Assembly: GCF_900182595.1 (NCBI RefSeq)
Contig: NZ_FXTN01000009.1
Span: 62,001-126,000 of the forward strand
From: Pedobacter westerhofensis
Lineage (GTDB): Bacteria > Bacteroidota > Bacteroidia > Sphingobacteriales > Sphingobacteriaceae
Direction: 5' to 3'
Length of the DNA: 64,000 bases
Shown here piece by piece: positions 42,408-51,163 of the stretch. The notes below the pieces were generated by a model. The model saw only the letters and a list, made by a program, of their open reading frames with translations, was not told where the DNA came from and made no database searches. Both the position numbers and the translations under genes were made by a program. The first letter of the stretch is position 1. Each line of letters opens with the position of its first letter.

Positions 42408-43373
42408 TTAGTTTCCGCCTTTAAATTTCCTGAGCTCTACCCGGTTCTGCAAAGCCACTGGTAAAGCAGATAAAAGATCGTAGCCTGTTGCTTTTTCGAT
42501 ATCTCTTACCGTGCACAGATAGTTCATCCAGTTTGGTGTGATATCGTTGTCGTTAGGTGTGTCAATGGCGATGATCCTGGTGTTGTCATTAATTCTTTGC
42601 AGATCATTACTGCCTTCTGGGATAACCACTACAACTTTCCAGATATTGGAAGGCACCTTGATGTTGCCATTGTCTATCGTCTGTGCATAACCGTTTTTAC
42701 CGGTACCTCCGCTGCCATAGCTGCCCATAATCACATACACCTCATTGCCCTTTTTTACTTGGGTCCTGCAGTAGCTTTCCAGGTGCTCCCAGGTATGCTG
42801 ATTATTATTTGGTGCCTGTGGAATCATGTTGTCCATCAGAAATGTAGATGAATTGGCGGCGGTAGAGCTGGTCCGGTCACCGCTCGGACAGTTATGGCCT
42901 TTATCGAAACCAGAACCTTTGTAACTTGTATTGTCTGCCTCGTACCATCCCTCCGGAAGACTGGTGTCTGGCCTGAAATTATTTAGACGTTCAGTTTTAC
43001 CAAGGTCCTCTGCTCCGATATGCCAGCTCACCCAGTTTGGAGCTCCTTTAGACCTGCTGTAACTCTCAACGTAATAACGGTGATCGATCAGGTAATTATC
43101 TGCGTTCGCCGTGCTGCTGGTTGCTCCGCTGGGATTTCCGAGCAGAATCTGGCTTGTGCTGTCCTGGACTTGGACGTCCGGCTTCCTTTCAGGAAGGGAT
43201 TTTAATAACAGCCCTGATGTATCCGGCGAATCAGTTTCGGCAGTCCTGAGCGTGTCTGCTGTTGCTTTGTGCCCATAGGTATTAAAGTCGGTTTGCTGCG
43301 ACTGCTGACAGCTGCTTTCGCACAATAATAATATACAAAAAGTAACAGGGAATAATATCTTTTTATAGTTCAT
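42408..43373 (-). CDS. DNA/RNA non-specific endonuclease, lipoprotein
   Basis: This 321-residue extracytoplasmic nuclease of the beta-beta-alpha-Me (NucA/EndA) type degrades DNA and RNA non-specifically. The signal ends CESSC (Cys22), so it is lipidated. A low-complexity linker of about 75 residues precedes the nuclease domain (about 95-315). The catalytic DRGH motif reads DKGH (His160), followed by NCPSGDRT, and the metal Asn lies in PQAPNNNQHTWEHLE (about 186-200). I chose the ATG at 43373, downstream of the -7 element TAGCTTTG; the ATG at 43394 overlaps the promoter. Confidence 0.92.
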   Translation of the reverse strand: MNYKKILFPVTFCILLLCESSCQQSQQTDFNTYGHKATADTLRTAETDSPDTSGLLLKSLPERKPDVQVQDSTSQILLGNPSGATSSTANADNYLIDHRYYVESYSRSKGAPNWVSWHIGAEDLGKTERLNNFRPDTSLPEGWYEADNTSYKGSGFDKGHNCPSGDRTSSTAANSSTFLMDNMIPQAPNNNQHTWEHLESYCRTQVKKGNEVYVIMGSYGSGGTGKNGYAQTIDNGNIKVPSNIWKVVVVIPEGSNDLQRINDNTRIIAIDTPNDNDITPNWMNYLCTVRDIEKATGYDLLSALPVALQNRVELRKFKGGN

Positions 43374-43391
43374 TGCAATATCTGATTCCTG

Positions 43392-43399
43392 CAAAGCTA
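43392..43399 (-). promoter_or_regulatory. -7 element TAGCTTTG before the endonuclease gene
   Basis: A perfect TAnnTTTG match 18 nt upstream of the ATG at 43373, giving a leader of about 12 nt and overlapping the discarded start at 43394. Confidence 0.5.
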
Positions 43400-43754
43400 A
43401 ATTAAACCGGGAGTTATCAAATTGTTAAAACGTTTTTTTGCTCTTTATTAAAGGTTGTTCTGCTAATTTTATGTGCTGATTGGAAACTTATAATTATGTT
43501 ATTAAAAAATTTAGGATATTACAATAATAGTATATACCTTTAATATTAAAGAAAAACACACACCAAAATAGAAGCTCTGCAGCAGATGCTCAGGGCTTCG
43601 CTTTTCTCCTTACTCAAATAGGCTGTGGCTGCTGTTTCCACGCAGGGCACTGCATAATGTTAAAAACATCACCGGATCTGGCAGAAAATTGATATTTTAG
43701 GCCAGCGATATGGTCATCCTTTCCGTATGGCCTGATTATTCATTTATTTATACC
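43400..43754. other. Non-coding leader region of the aspartate kinase gene
   Basis: About 0.35 kb between the divergent endonuclease and aspartate kinase genes. Besides the hairpin at 43571-43606 there is a 15-codon open frame (ATG at 43497), without clustered Lys, Thr or Met codons, so I do not call it a leader peptide. Confidence 0.4.
43571..43606 (+). terminator. Possible attenuator hairpin in the aspartate kinase leader
   Basis: GAAGCTCTG pairs with CAGGGCTTC (one G-U) around an 11-nt loop, followed by GCTTTTCT. It lies 148 nt before the start codon, so it may attenuate transcription in response to an amino acid. No competing antiterminator was established. Confidence 0.42.
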
Positions 43755-45131
43755 ATGTTAACAGTAGAAAAGATAGGCGGCACCTCGATGAGTGCCCTCA
43801 AAGATGTCATTCAAAATATTATTTTGTTTGAACGTACGGGCGAACAGTTATACAACAGGATATTTGTAGTATCAGCATTTTCGGGTGTGACAGACCTGCT
43901 GCTGGAGAATAAAAAAACGGGTGCGCCGGGTGTTTATCACCGGATAGCGAAACATCAGAATTTTCATAAACCGCTGAAAGACCTGATCGTAAAATTAAAG
44001 GCGATTAATAAGAAATATGCAGAGCTGGGGCTGGATCTCAACGTGGCCGATCAGTTTATTGAAAAGCATATCATGGAGGCGCAAACCTATCTGGAGAATT
44101 TGTCTAATATTCTGGCTTCCGGTTACGTAAGCCGTGAAGGCATTTTACAGGCTGCAAGAGAAATCCTGGCTTCTATCGGCGAAAGCCATTCTGCGTTTAA
44201 CTTTACCAATATCCTGCAAAATCAGGGGATCAATACCAGGCTTGTTGACCTGAGCGGTTTTGGTGATCACCTTCCCTATACGATTGACCAGAGAATAAAA
44301 CAGGCGTTTAAAAATATCGATTTCGCAAAAACCATTTGTATCGTTACGGGCTATGCCAAAGGTACTGAAGGGATCATGCGCGAATTTGACAGGGGATATT
44401 CTGAAGTTACTTTCAGTAAAATCGCCGAGTTTCTAAAGCCTGAAGAAGCCATCATCCATAAAGAATACCATTTGTCTACTGCTGATCCTGGCATGGTGGG
44501 CATTGAAAACTGCATCCCGGTTGGGTATACCAATTACGATATTGCAGATCAGCTTGCTGATGTAGGAATGGAGGCAATCCACCCCAAGGCTTCGAAACCC
44601 TTAGAGATCAATGGAGTTAACCTCCGTATCAAGAACACATTTGAACCCGCGCACCCCGGCACGCTTATTACCCGTGAATTTGTCTCTGTGCATAAACGCG
44701 TGGAACTGATCACCGGTACAGATAAATTATTGATCATTGATGTGTACGATCCGCTGATGGTAGGGAACGTTGGAAGTGACCTGCAGATTATGCAGATTTT
44801 CTTTAACCACAAGCTAAGTTATACTTTTAAGGCCACCAGTGCAAACAGCATATCAATTGTTATCTGGGAGCGCGATTTTGATAAGAAACTGATCAGCGAC
44901 CTGGAAAGCAAGTTTGAAAAGGTGACAGTTGAAAAGGTGGCGATGGTATGTCTGCTTGGCTCCAATATGGATCAGCCGGGTCTGCTGGCTAAAAGTGCTT
45001 ACGCGCTGACCGAAACAGGTGTGAATATCAAAAGTGCCGGCTTTGCGCTCAGAAAAGTCAATATACAGTTTTTAGTTGCCCGCGAAGATTTCAAAACTGC
45101 CATCATTGCGCTCAATAAAGCAATGCAATAG
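43755..45131 (+). CDS. Aspartate kinase
   Basis: This 458-residue kinase makes aspartyl phosphate, the first step towards lysine, threonine and methionine. The amino-acid kinase domain (about 1-290) starts TVEKIGGTSMSALKD. The C-terminal regulatory part (about 300-458) contains two ACT domains (VCLLGSNMDQPGLLAKSAY is the second, with GVNIKSAG). The opening VEKIGGTSMS and the early region resemble the Ask_Ect aspartokinases of ectoine loci more than E. coli LysC, though no ect gene is near. I use the ATG at 43755 because the kinase domain starts there; 43710 adds an unrelated extension. A possible attenuator precedes it. Confidence 0.9.
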   Translation: MLTVEKIGGTSMSALKDVIQNIILFERTGEQLYNRIFVVSAFSGVTDLLLENKKTGAPGVYHRIAKHQNFHKPLKDLIVKLKAINKKYAELGLDLNVADQFIEKHIMEAQTYLENLSNILASGYVSREGILQAAREILASIGESHSAFNFTNILQNQGINTRLVDLSGFGDHLPYTIDQRIKQAFKNIDFAKTICIVTGYAKGTEGIMREFDRGYSEVTFSKIAEFLKPEEAIIHKEYHLSTADPGMVGIENCIPVGYTNYDIADQLADVGMEAIHPKASKPLEINGVNLRIKNTFEPAHPGTLITREFVSVHKRVELITGTDKLLIIDVYDPLMVGNVGSDLQIMQIFFNHKLSYTFKATSANSISIVIWERDFDKKLISDLESKFEKVTVEKVAMVCLLGSNMDQPGLLAKSAYALTETGVNIKSAGFALRKVNIQFLVAREDFKTAIIALNKAMQ

Positions 45132-45210
45132 CATCTTCTTTTTATCAGTCATGAACTTCAAAGTAACAAACCGATTGTGCCAAATCCTTGGTCCCTTTTT
45201 TAATCCATAG

Positions 45211-45260
45211 AAAAGCCGGTTTTGCATCCACAAAACCGGCTTTCTGTTATTACCTATCTC
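45211..45260. repeat. Duplicated hairpin element, copy A
   Basis: AAAGCCGGTTTTG pairs with CAAAACCGGCTTT (45212-45243) around CATCCA, then AACAGAAATAAC-type flank and TACCTATC. The stem ends, loop (TGCATCCACA on the plus strand) and flank closely repeat copy B at 45381-45435. It can act as the lysC-side terminator. Confidence 0.72.
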
Positions 45261-45372
45261 CATATCAATTTCAGTTCACGCTCTGAAATCAATCATGGAT
45301 AATCTTGAATGATTGATATAAAAGTCTGCATAATTAACACTGCATAAAATCCCCGAAAAAGGTGATAATGTC

Positions 45373-45435
45373 AAAAAAAACAAAAGCCGGTCTGCATCCA
45401 CAGTGACCGGCTTTTACGTTATTAACTAACCTATC
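45373..45435 (-). repeat. Duplicated hairpin element, copy B, with a T8 tract
   Basis: AAAAGCCGGTC pairs with GACCGGCTTTT (45382-45415). On the minus strand it is followed by G and T8 (45380-45373), a good intrinsic terminator. Loop and flank match copy A, 171 nt away. Confidence 0.72.
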
Positions 45436-45436
45436 A

Positions 45437-45471
45437 CCCCGACTCTGGTAAGTACCAGAGGCACCCCGGGG
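45437..45471 (-). ncRNA. Candidate structured small RNA element upstream of terminator copy B
   Basis: On the minus strand CCCCG pairs with CGGGG and encloses a perfect 8-bp hairpin CTCTGGTA-CT-TACCAGAG (45443-45460). It lies just upstream of the T8 terminator at 45382-45415. The two together look like the body and end of a small RNA transcribed leftwards. No known family is recognised. Confidence 0.35.
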
Positions 45472-45606
45472 AAATTGAAATAAGGATATTTTACAGTGTA
45501 AACTTCAGGAAAATAAAGGCCTGCTACAATGCCCAAAGATGGGGATTATGTTCATGCACAAAAGATATATTTTGATATCTGTATATTCTGATATATAGAT
45601 ATCAAA

Positions 45607-45636
45607 AAGGGGCCAGATCAAATGATATGGCCCCTT
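45607..45636 (-). terminator. Terminator after the susD-like gene
   Basis: AAGGGGCCA pairs with TGGCCCCTT around a 12-nt loop, followed by TTTT on the minus strand, 22 nt after the stop codon. Confidence 0.85.
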
Positions 45637-45657
45637 ATGGTAAAGCAATCAGGTTAA

Positions 45658-47382
45658 TTACCAGCCCGGGTTCTGTTTCAGTTGCGGGTTCAAAGTAATC
45701 TCTCCTGTAGGAATAGGGAACAGGTAAAGTTTATCGCTCCATACACGTGCAGTAAAATTAGGATACACGCGGATGTAATTATTGGCATCCACGGTGATAT
45801 TGGAAACCTGCGAGGCAGGGTACTGAGCTTTCAGTGCCGGCGTTAATTTCATGCCCAGGATGGTCTCCGGGTTATTGATCAGCGTACCGGCTTTCCAGCG
45901 GTGCAGGTCGTCAAAACGGAATCCTTCAGAGCCCAGTTCAATTCTTCTTTCTCTTCTGATCTCGTCCAGCAATACCGGAAGCGCAGGGAAGTCAGACTTA
46001 GGGTCTTTAACAAGCCCAGCAATCACCATATGCGGCATGCCAACGCGGTCGCGGAGCAGATTGATGGTATTATCAAGCGTAGATTGCGTACATGAACCCA
46101 GTTCGGCACGGGCCTCAGCATCGATCAGCAATATTTCTGCATATCTGAAGATAAAGAAATCGTAGGTATCCTGCGAAGCTGTCCAGGCAAGCTGGCTGTT
46201 AGACCGGCCTTTGATACACTGGTAACCTGTAGAAGTATTGGTGGTACCGATACGTGGAAGGGTGATCAGATCACCGTTCAGCAGGTCAAATCCCCTGGTA
46301 GCGATCTGCTGTTTGTAACGCGGGTCGCGGTTCTGCGCCTCATCATCAGGAGTGTCATCGCCCTTATACAGCGGGCTTAATGAGTAGGGTAAACCGTCTG
46401 TACACAGAAACGATCTGACGAAGTTCTTACTGTAACCGTCACCCGACTGTCCCAGCTGCCTGTCGATATCACTGGTAAGGATATTGAGCAGATAGCGCAT
46501 CGGCAGAATACATTCAGAATTGCCCTGCAGTTCTTCCTGGATGAACAGGTTGTAGTAATCTGTTTGCGGGTGGCCGGTGTTATAAATTTTGAATAATCCG
46601 GAAGTCATGATCTGCTCAGCAGCGTCAACCGCACCCTGTAAGAAAGGCGTAGGGTCACCTGCGTTAAAATACTTCCTGTACGTACCTTCCCACAAACATA
46701 CACGGGCTTTAAGTGCCAGTGCGGCATATTTTGTTAAACGGCCATCCTGCGAAGGCGTAACAGGGATGTTCGCTACTGCGAAGTTCAGGTCTTTTAAAAC
46801 CGAATCCATCACCTGCTGATGTGGCATGCGTGCACCATAAAGCACACTTGATGACGTATCCGTAATATACTTGTTTACATAGGGAACATCGCCAAAGGCT
46901 TTTACTTTTTTCCAGAAATCATTTGCCCGGAAAAACAGCGTCTCACCTACATATACATTCTTTGTTGCCTCGGGCAGGTCTGCCTTGGAATAATTGGCCA
47001 GAAAGAAATTACAGGTCCTGATCAGCGCAAAGTTCCAGTTTGTACCAGTGCCGGCAACCGGTGTTGTACCTGCACTCACGGCACCCGTGCCCGGAAGATC
47101 TGTTGAGCTTGCTGCCGATGGTACAGTATAGGTATTGGCCAAAAGTGTACTGATCGTCTGGTTGGCCTTGTCATCGGAGTTATCATCCATCCGCAGAAAA
47201 TTCTGCTGTGGAAGGGCACTATAATATTGATTACAGTACAACTGCAGATCTGTCTCGTTCTTAAAAAACTTTTGCGGGCTGATATCGCTCAGGGGAGCCC
47301 GGTCTAAGTAGCTATCCCTTTTGCAGGATACCATTGAGATCATCAGCGCACATATTGTATATAATATATGTTTATTTTTCAT
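45658..47382 (-). CDS. RagB/SusD family nutrient-uptake outer-membrane lipoprotein
   Basis: This 574-residue surface lipoprotein is the lid of the SusCD glycan importer. The signal ends MVSC (Cys20). Tetratricopeptide-like helices fill the protein, with a C-terminal SusD domain. RYAEILLIDAEARAEL and RRERRIELGSEGFRFDDLHRWKAG (shortened here to its core) are typical, and the end reads NPGW. It follows the SusC gene by 66 nt and so is in the same operon. The ligand cannot be told, but the divergent GH35 gene hints at a galactose-containing glycan. Confidence 0.95.
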   Translation of the reverse strand: MKNKHILYTICALMISMVSCKRDSYLDRAPLSDISPQKFFKNETDLQLYCNQYYSALPQQNFLRMDDNSDDKANQTISTLLANTYTVPSAASSTDLPGTGAVSAGTTPVAGTGTNWNFALIRTCNFFLANYSKADLPEATKNVYVGETLFFRANDFWKKVKAFGDVPYVNKYITDTSSSVLYGARMPHQQVMDSVLKDLNFAVANIPVTPSQDGRLTKYAALALKARVCLWEGTYRKYFNAGDPTPFLQGAVDAAEQIMTSGLFKIYNTGHPQTDYYNLFIQEELQGNSECILPMRYLLNILTSDIDRQLGQSGDGYSKNFVRSFLCTDGLPYSLSPLYKGDDTPDDEAQNRDPRYKQQIATRGFDLLNGDLITLPRIGTTNTSTGYQCIKGRSNSQLAWTASQDTYDFFIFRYAEILLIDAEARAELGSCTQSTLDNTINLLRDRVGMPHMVIAGLVKDPKSDFPALPVLLDEIRRERRIELGSEGFRFDDLHRWKAGTLINNPETILGMKLTPALKAQYPASQVSNITVDANNYIRVYPNFTARVWSDKLYLFPIPTGEITLNPQLKQNPGW

Positions 47383-47448
47383 GTCAATTTTTTCTTAATC
47401 TTTAAATACTATACCTAAAACTGCTTGCTGCAAGCAGCATCGAAACAT

Positions 47449-50400
47449 TTAGAGTGATGCCTGTAAACCAAAAGCTATTGATTTATTGAGCGGGTAGGTG
47501 TTAAACCCAACCACTTCAGGATCATAATTTTTGTTCAGCGAGGTGATGGTAAACAGGTTTGCACCGGTTACGTATACCCTTAGCCTTTGCATCTTCATTT
47601 TGTTGGTCAGCACTTTAGGTAAGGTATAGCCCAGTGTGATCTGTTTTACCCTGGCATACGCTGCGTTCAGCAGATATTTATCCTGTGCCTGTTCGTTGCC
47701 ACCGCCGGAAAAACGTACTCTCGGGAAGAAGGCATTCGGGTTTTCAGGTGTCCAGTAATCTGTCGAATAGGTGGATGGGATACTGTACTCGTCATCTCTG
47801 AAGGCATAAAAAGTATATTCATTTGGATAAAACCTGTGCGATAATACTCCCTGAAAGAAGGTGGTAAAATCCCATGACTTGTAAGAGGCATTCAGGTTAA
47901 GGCCGAAACGGTTATGCGGAGTCTGGTTACCGATCACCTTCAAATCCCCATGGTTTGCAAGCGTGCTGTTGCCATAGTTGATTTTTCCGTCACCGTTTAA
48001 GTCGGCATATTTAATATCTCCGGCCAGCCATTTATACCCGGCAAGCGCTGAGTTATCAACAGCCTGTGCTTCAGCATCGGTCTTGTAGTATCCGTTGTTG
48101 GTATATCCCCAAACTTCTCCCAGTTCCTGTCCTACCCTGAAGTCGCCTAGGTTGTTTGTAGGGTTTCCGGCATACCTGGTTACTTTTGTATTTGAGTTGT
48201 TAGAAAGACTCAGCGTTACTGCATAATGTAAATCGCCGTCCAGCGCTTTATCCTTCCAGTTTAAGCTCAGTTCCCAGCCTTTCGAGCGCAGGTCTGCCGA
48301 GTTGGATGGCGGGGTAGCAGCACCCAAGACTGCAGGCAGCTGCAGGCTGTTTACCAGGATGTCTTTTGTATTGTTGATAAAGTAATCAAAGCTTCCGTTC
48401 AGCTTGTCATTCAAAAATGCAAAGTCGAGTCCGATGTTTTTTGTTTGTACCTTTTCCCAGGTCTGGTTAGAGCTCAGTAATGTTGGTGCGCGTACAGTCG
48501 TGCCCGGTTGTCCACCGATCAGGTAAGGCACTGTTCCGGTCAGCTGTGTTGGGATATAAGGATACTGTGCATATGAACTGATATTGCCATAGGATATCGC
48601 GCCAGGCATTGCACCATTTCTGTCCTGTACAGATCTGGTCCTGCCCGGGGTAAGCTGGTCGGGCAGCTGACCGTAGGAAGCCCTGATCTTCAGTTCATTT
48701 ACGGTGTTTTTGATGTTTTTCATGAACGCTTCGTTGGCGATGTTCCAGCCCAATGAAACCGACGGTGAAAATACATATTTGTCATTTGCCGGGAATCTTG
48801 AAGATCCGTCATAGCGTGCATTTACTTCAATCAGGTACCTGTTATCATAGATATAGTTTAACCTGCTGAAACTGCCGATCAGTGCCGATTCTGTTTCCAC
48901 TCCGCCAACCACTGGCTTGGTATCGGTATTGATCCCGATCGCGGGAAGCGTTGGGTCAATCAGGTTCCTTGCCGTAGCATTGCTGAGTCGGTAGTGGTAA
49001 TATTCCTGGTTGTAACCAACCAGGGCTTTAACATAATGTTTGCCGGCAAAGGTATTTTCATAGGTAGCATACGTATTTAACGACTTATAAGTGTTGTTCT
49101 GTCTGTTTTCTGAAACCTGCGATGGATTGGTCCATGGGAATACGCTCAGGAACTGACCGTCTACGCCATATTCATTATAGGGGATCATATTTGCCTTTTC
49201 AAATTCTGAGAAGGTGTTAAAGGTATAATCAGCAACTACACTTAAATGGTCTACCGGTTTAACGATGATCCTGCCGGTAGTCCAGAAATCATTTTGGTTA
49301 TCAATATCGCGGCCGGAAAGTGCATTTACAGCCATAGGGTTAGTGTAATTTCCCTGCCCTGCGTAATGGCCGTTGCCATCAGGATTAAATATCGGCATGG
49401 TTGGCGGTAAACCTGCTGTAAGCCAGCTGCCATTGCCCGGGCCACCCTGGTTGATCCTTGTTGCCGCAGGCTGGTCATTGTCAATATGCGTTAAGGACAT
49501 ATTGAAATTGAAGGTCAGCCATTTGTTAACGTCAGTATTCACTTTTAAAGAGGGCGTATATCTCTGGTAAACCTGTTTGGCACTTTCCTGCAGTCCCTCC
49601 TGTTTAAAGTAGCCCATACCAGCGGCGTAAGTTGTTTTTTCTTCACCACCAGACACTGATACATTATGCTGCTGCTGCGGGGCCCAGCCCGGGTATAATT
49701 CTTTCACCCAGTCGGTATTCCCAACATACCTGTATTTTTTTGGATTTCCCGGATCAGGATAACCCGTAGGATTGTTGGCGGGGTCAGCTCTGTATGCGGC
49801 AGCCAGGGTTGAATCCCGGGCAGTAAAAGGATCTGTGGTATATCCACCGCTCTGCTGGCCGGACCTGTTGGCATAATTGAACATCTTGATGTAATCACCA
49901 GAATTTACCTGGTCTGCCAGCTGGGTAGGGCGGGAGATGGTGTAAGATCCTGAATACGTAACCCTTGTTGGTCCTTTTTTACCGGATTTGGTGGTGATCA
50001 GCATCACCCCATTTGCGGCCCTGCTACCGTAAATTGATGCAGAAGCCGCATCTTTTAATACCGTTACGCTTTCCACATCATTCGGGTCGATCAGATTGGG
50101 ATCGCGTGCTACCCCATCTACCAGGATTAATGGTGAAGTGGTAGTCAGATCTGTAGAACCCGGCGCAAGAGTAGTCAGTCCGCGGATATTAAAACTCGCT
50201 CCCTGTCCCGGCTGTCCGCTGTTCAGGTTTACATTCAGGTTGGGAATCAGCCCCTGTAATCCGTCACCGAGGTTAACCATCGGGCGGCTGTCCAGTTTAT
50301 CTGCACTGACGGTAGCAATTGCGCCAGTCAGGTTTACTTTCTTTTGTGTACCGTAACCTACTACCACAACTTCGGTAAGGCTTTTGGCCTCGGGTACCAG

Positions 50401-50994
50401 TGCAATCAGCAAGGGCGCTGATCCGGAAGCAGTCACATCTTTATCATTATAACCGATATAACTAACTGTAAGTATTGAATTATCCGGTGCATCGAGGGTA
50501 AAGAAACCATTCGTATCGGTAGACGCACCTGTTTTGGCTCCTTTGATCCTCACCGTTGCCCCCGGAAGTGGTTGTCCTTTCTCATCCACAACTTTACCTG
50601 TGAATTTAACAACTGCCATTTCCGTACCTGTTGCAGATATTACGATCAAGTGATTAGGCAGTTCGCTGAACTTAAAGCCAGAATTGGCCAGGAGGTTGGC
50701 AATAACCCCCGGCACTTCCGCATTCTGCACATTGATATCGATTCTTCTGATCGTCGGGAGGTTGCTTTCACTATAGATAAAGTGATAGTCACTTTGCTTC
50801 TGTATAGAGGAAATCACCTTCTTAAAATCGGCAGATTTCATATTAAGTGTAACCTTCGTCTGCGAGAAGCCACTTGCAACGACATTTAAGTTAAACAGAA
50901 TGATTAATAAGGTTGTTAATTTCATGATTAATAGAGACTTTAGTAGCCAATACTTCTCCATTACACCCATTTTGGGGTGTTTAAAAAATTTCAT
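47449..50994 (-). CDS. SusC/RagA family TonB-linked outer-membrane receptor with STN domain
   Basis: This 1181-residue glycan importer has, in order: a prefix of about 23 residues, signal peptide, STN domain (about 45-120, with MKSADFKKVISSIQKQSD), carboxypeptidase-D-like sandwich (about 133-215), plug (VVVVGYGTQKKVNLTGAI, then LILVDGVARDPN) and a 22-strand barrel. The STN domain signals to FecR, which matches the FecR and ECF genes just upstream. The N-terminal prefix before the signal is common in this family; an alternative start is 50925 (MKLTTLLIILF). The product imports oligosaccharides with the downstream SusD. Confidence 0.94.
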   Translation of the reverse strand: MKFFKHPKMGVMEKYWLLKSLLIMKLTTLLIILFNLNVVASGFSQTKVTLNMKSADFKKVISSIQKQSDYHFIYSESNLPTIRRIDINVQNAEVPGVIANLLANSGFKFSELPNHLIVISATGTEMAVVKFTGKVVDEKGQPLPGATVRIKGAKTGASTDTNGFFTLDAPDNSILTVSYIGYNDKDVTASGSAPLLIALVPEAKSLTEVVVVGYGTQKKVNLTGAIATVSADKLDSRPMVNLGDGLQGLIPNLNVNLNSGQPGQGASFNIRGLTTLAPGSTDLTTTSPLILVDGVARDPNLIDPNDVESVTVLKDAASASIYGSRAANGVMLITTKSGKKGPTRVTYSGSYTISRPTQLADQVNSGDYIKMFNYANRSGQQSGGYTTDPFTARDSTLAAAYRADPANNPTGYPDPGNPKKYRYVGNTDWVKELYPGWAPQQQHNVSVSGGEEKTTYAAGMGYFKQEGLQESAKQVYQRYTPSLKVNTDVNKWLTFNFNMSLTHIDNDQPAATRINQGGPGNGSWLTAGLPPTMPIFNPDGNGHYAGQGNYTNPMAVNALSGRDIDNQNDFWTTGRIIVKPVDHLSVVADYTFNTFSEFEKANMIPYNEYGVDGQFLSVFPWTNPSQVSENRQNNTYKSLNTYATYENTFAGKHYVKALVGYNQEYYHYRLSNATARNLIDPTLPAIGINTDTKPVVGGVETESALIGSFSRLNYIYDNRYLIEVNARYDGSSRFPANDKYVFSPSVSLGWNIANEAFMKNIKNTVNELKIRASYGQLPDQLTPGRTRSVQDRNGAMPGAISYGNISSYAQYPYIPTQLTGTVPYLIGGQPGTTVRAPTLLSSNQTWEKVQTKNIGLDFAFLNDKLNGSFDYFINNTKDILVNSLQLPAVLGAATPPSNSADLRSKGWELSLNWKDKALDGDLHYAVTLSLSNNSNTKVTRYAGNPTNNLGDFRVGQELGEVWGYTNNGYYKTDAEAQAVDNSALAGYKWLAGDIKYADLNGDGKINYGNSTLANHGDLKVIGNQTPHNRFGLNLNASYKSWDFTTFFQGVLSHRFYPNEYTFYAFRDDEYSIPSTYSTDYWTPENPNAFFPRVRFSGGGNEQAQDKYLLNAAYARVKQITLGYTLPKVLTNKMKMQRLRVYVTGANLFTITSLNKNYDPEVVGFNTYPLNKSIAFGLQASL

Positions 50995-51163
50995 ATGTTT
51001 ACTGGATTAAGGGTGAACAATTGCCGCAGTCTGGTCAGAGACTTCGGCAGAATAGCTTTTGATACATCTAGGGCGGGTATGACTCTAAAGGGAATCCCGC
51101 CTTTTTTAAGTAATGTTTTCTCTTGTCATAGGCAAATTGGTTAGTTTTCGGTTTGTTGATTTT

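Noticed and set aside
45211..45435. CRISPR-like repeat pair behind aspartate kinase
   Set aside because: Only two imperfect copies 171 nt apart with strong self-complementarity and T-runs; these are terminator-like elements, and no cas gene is near.
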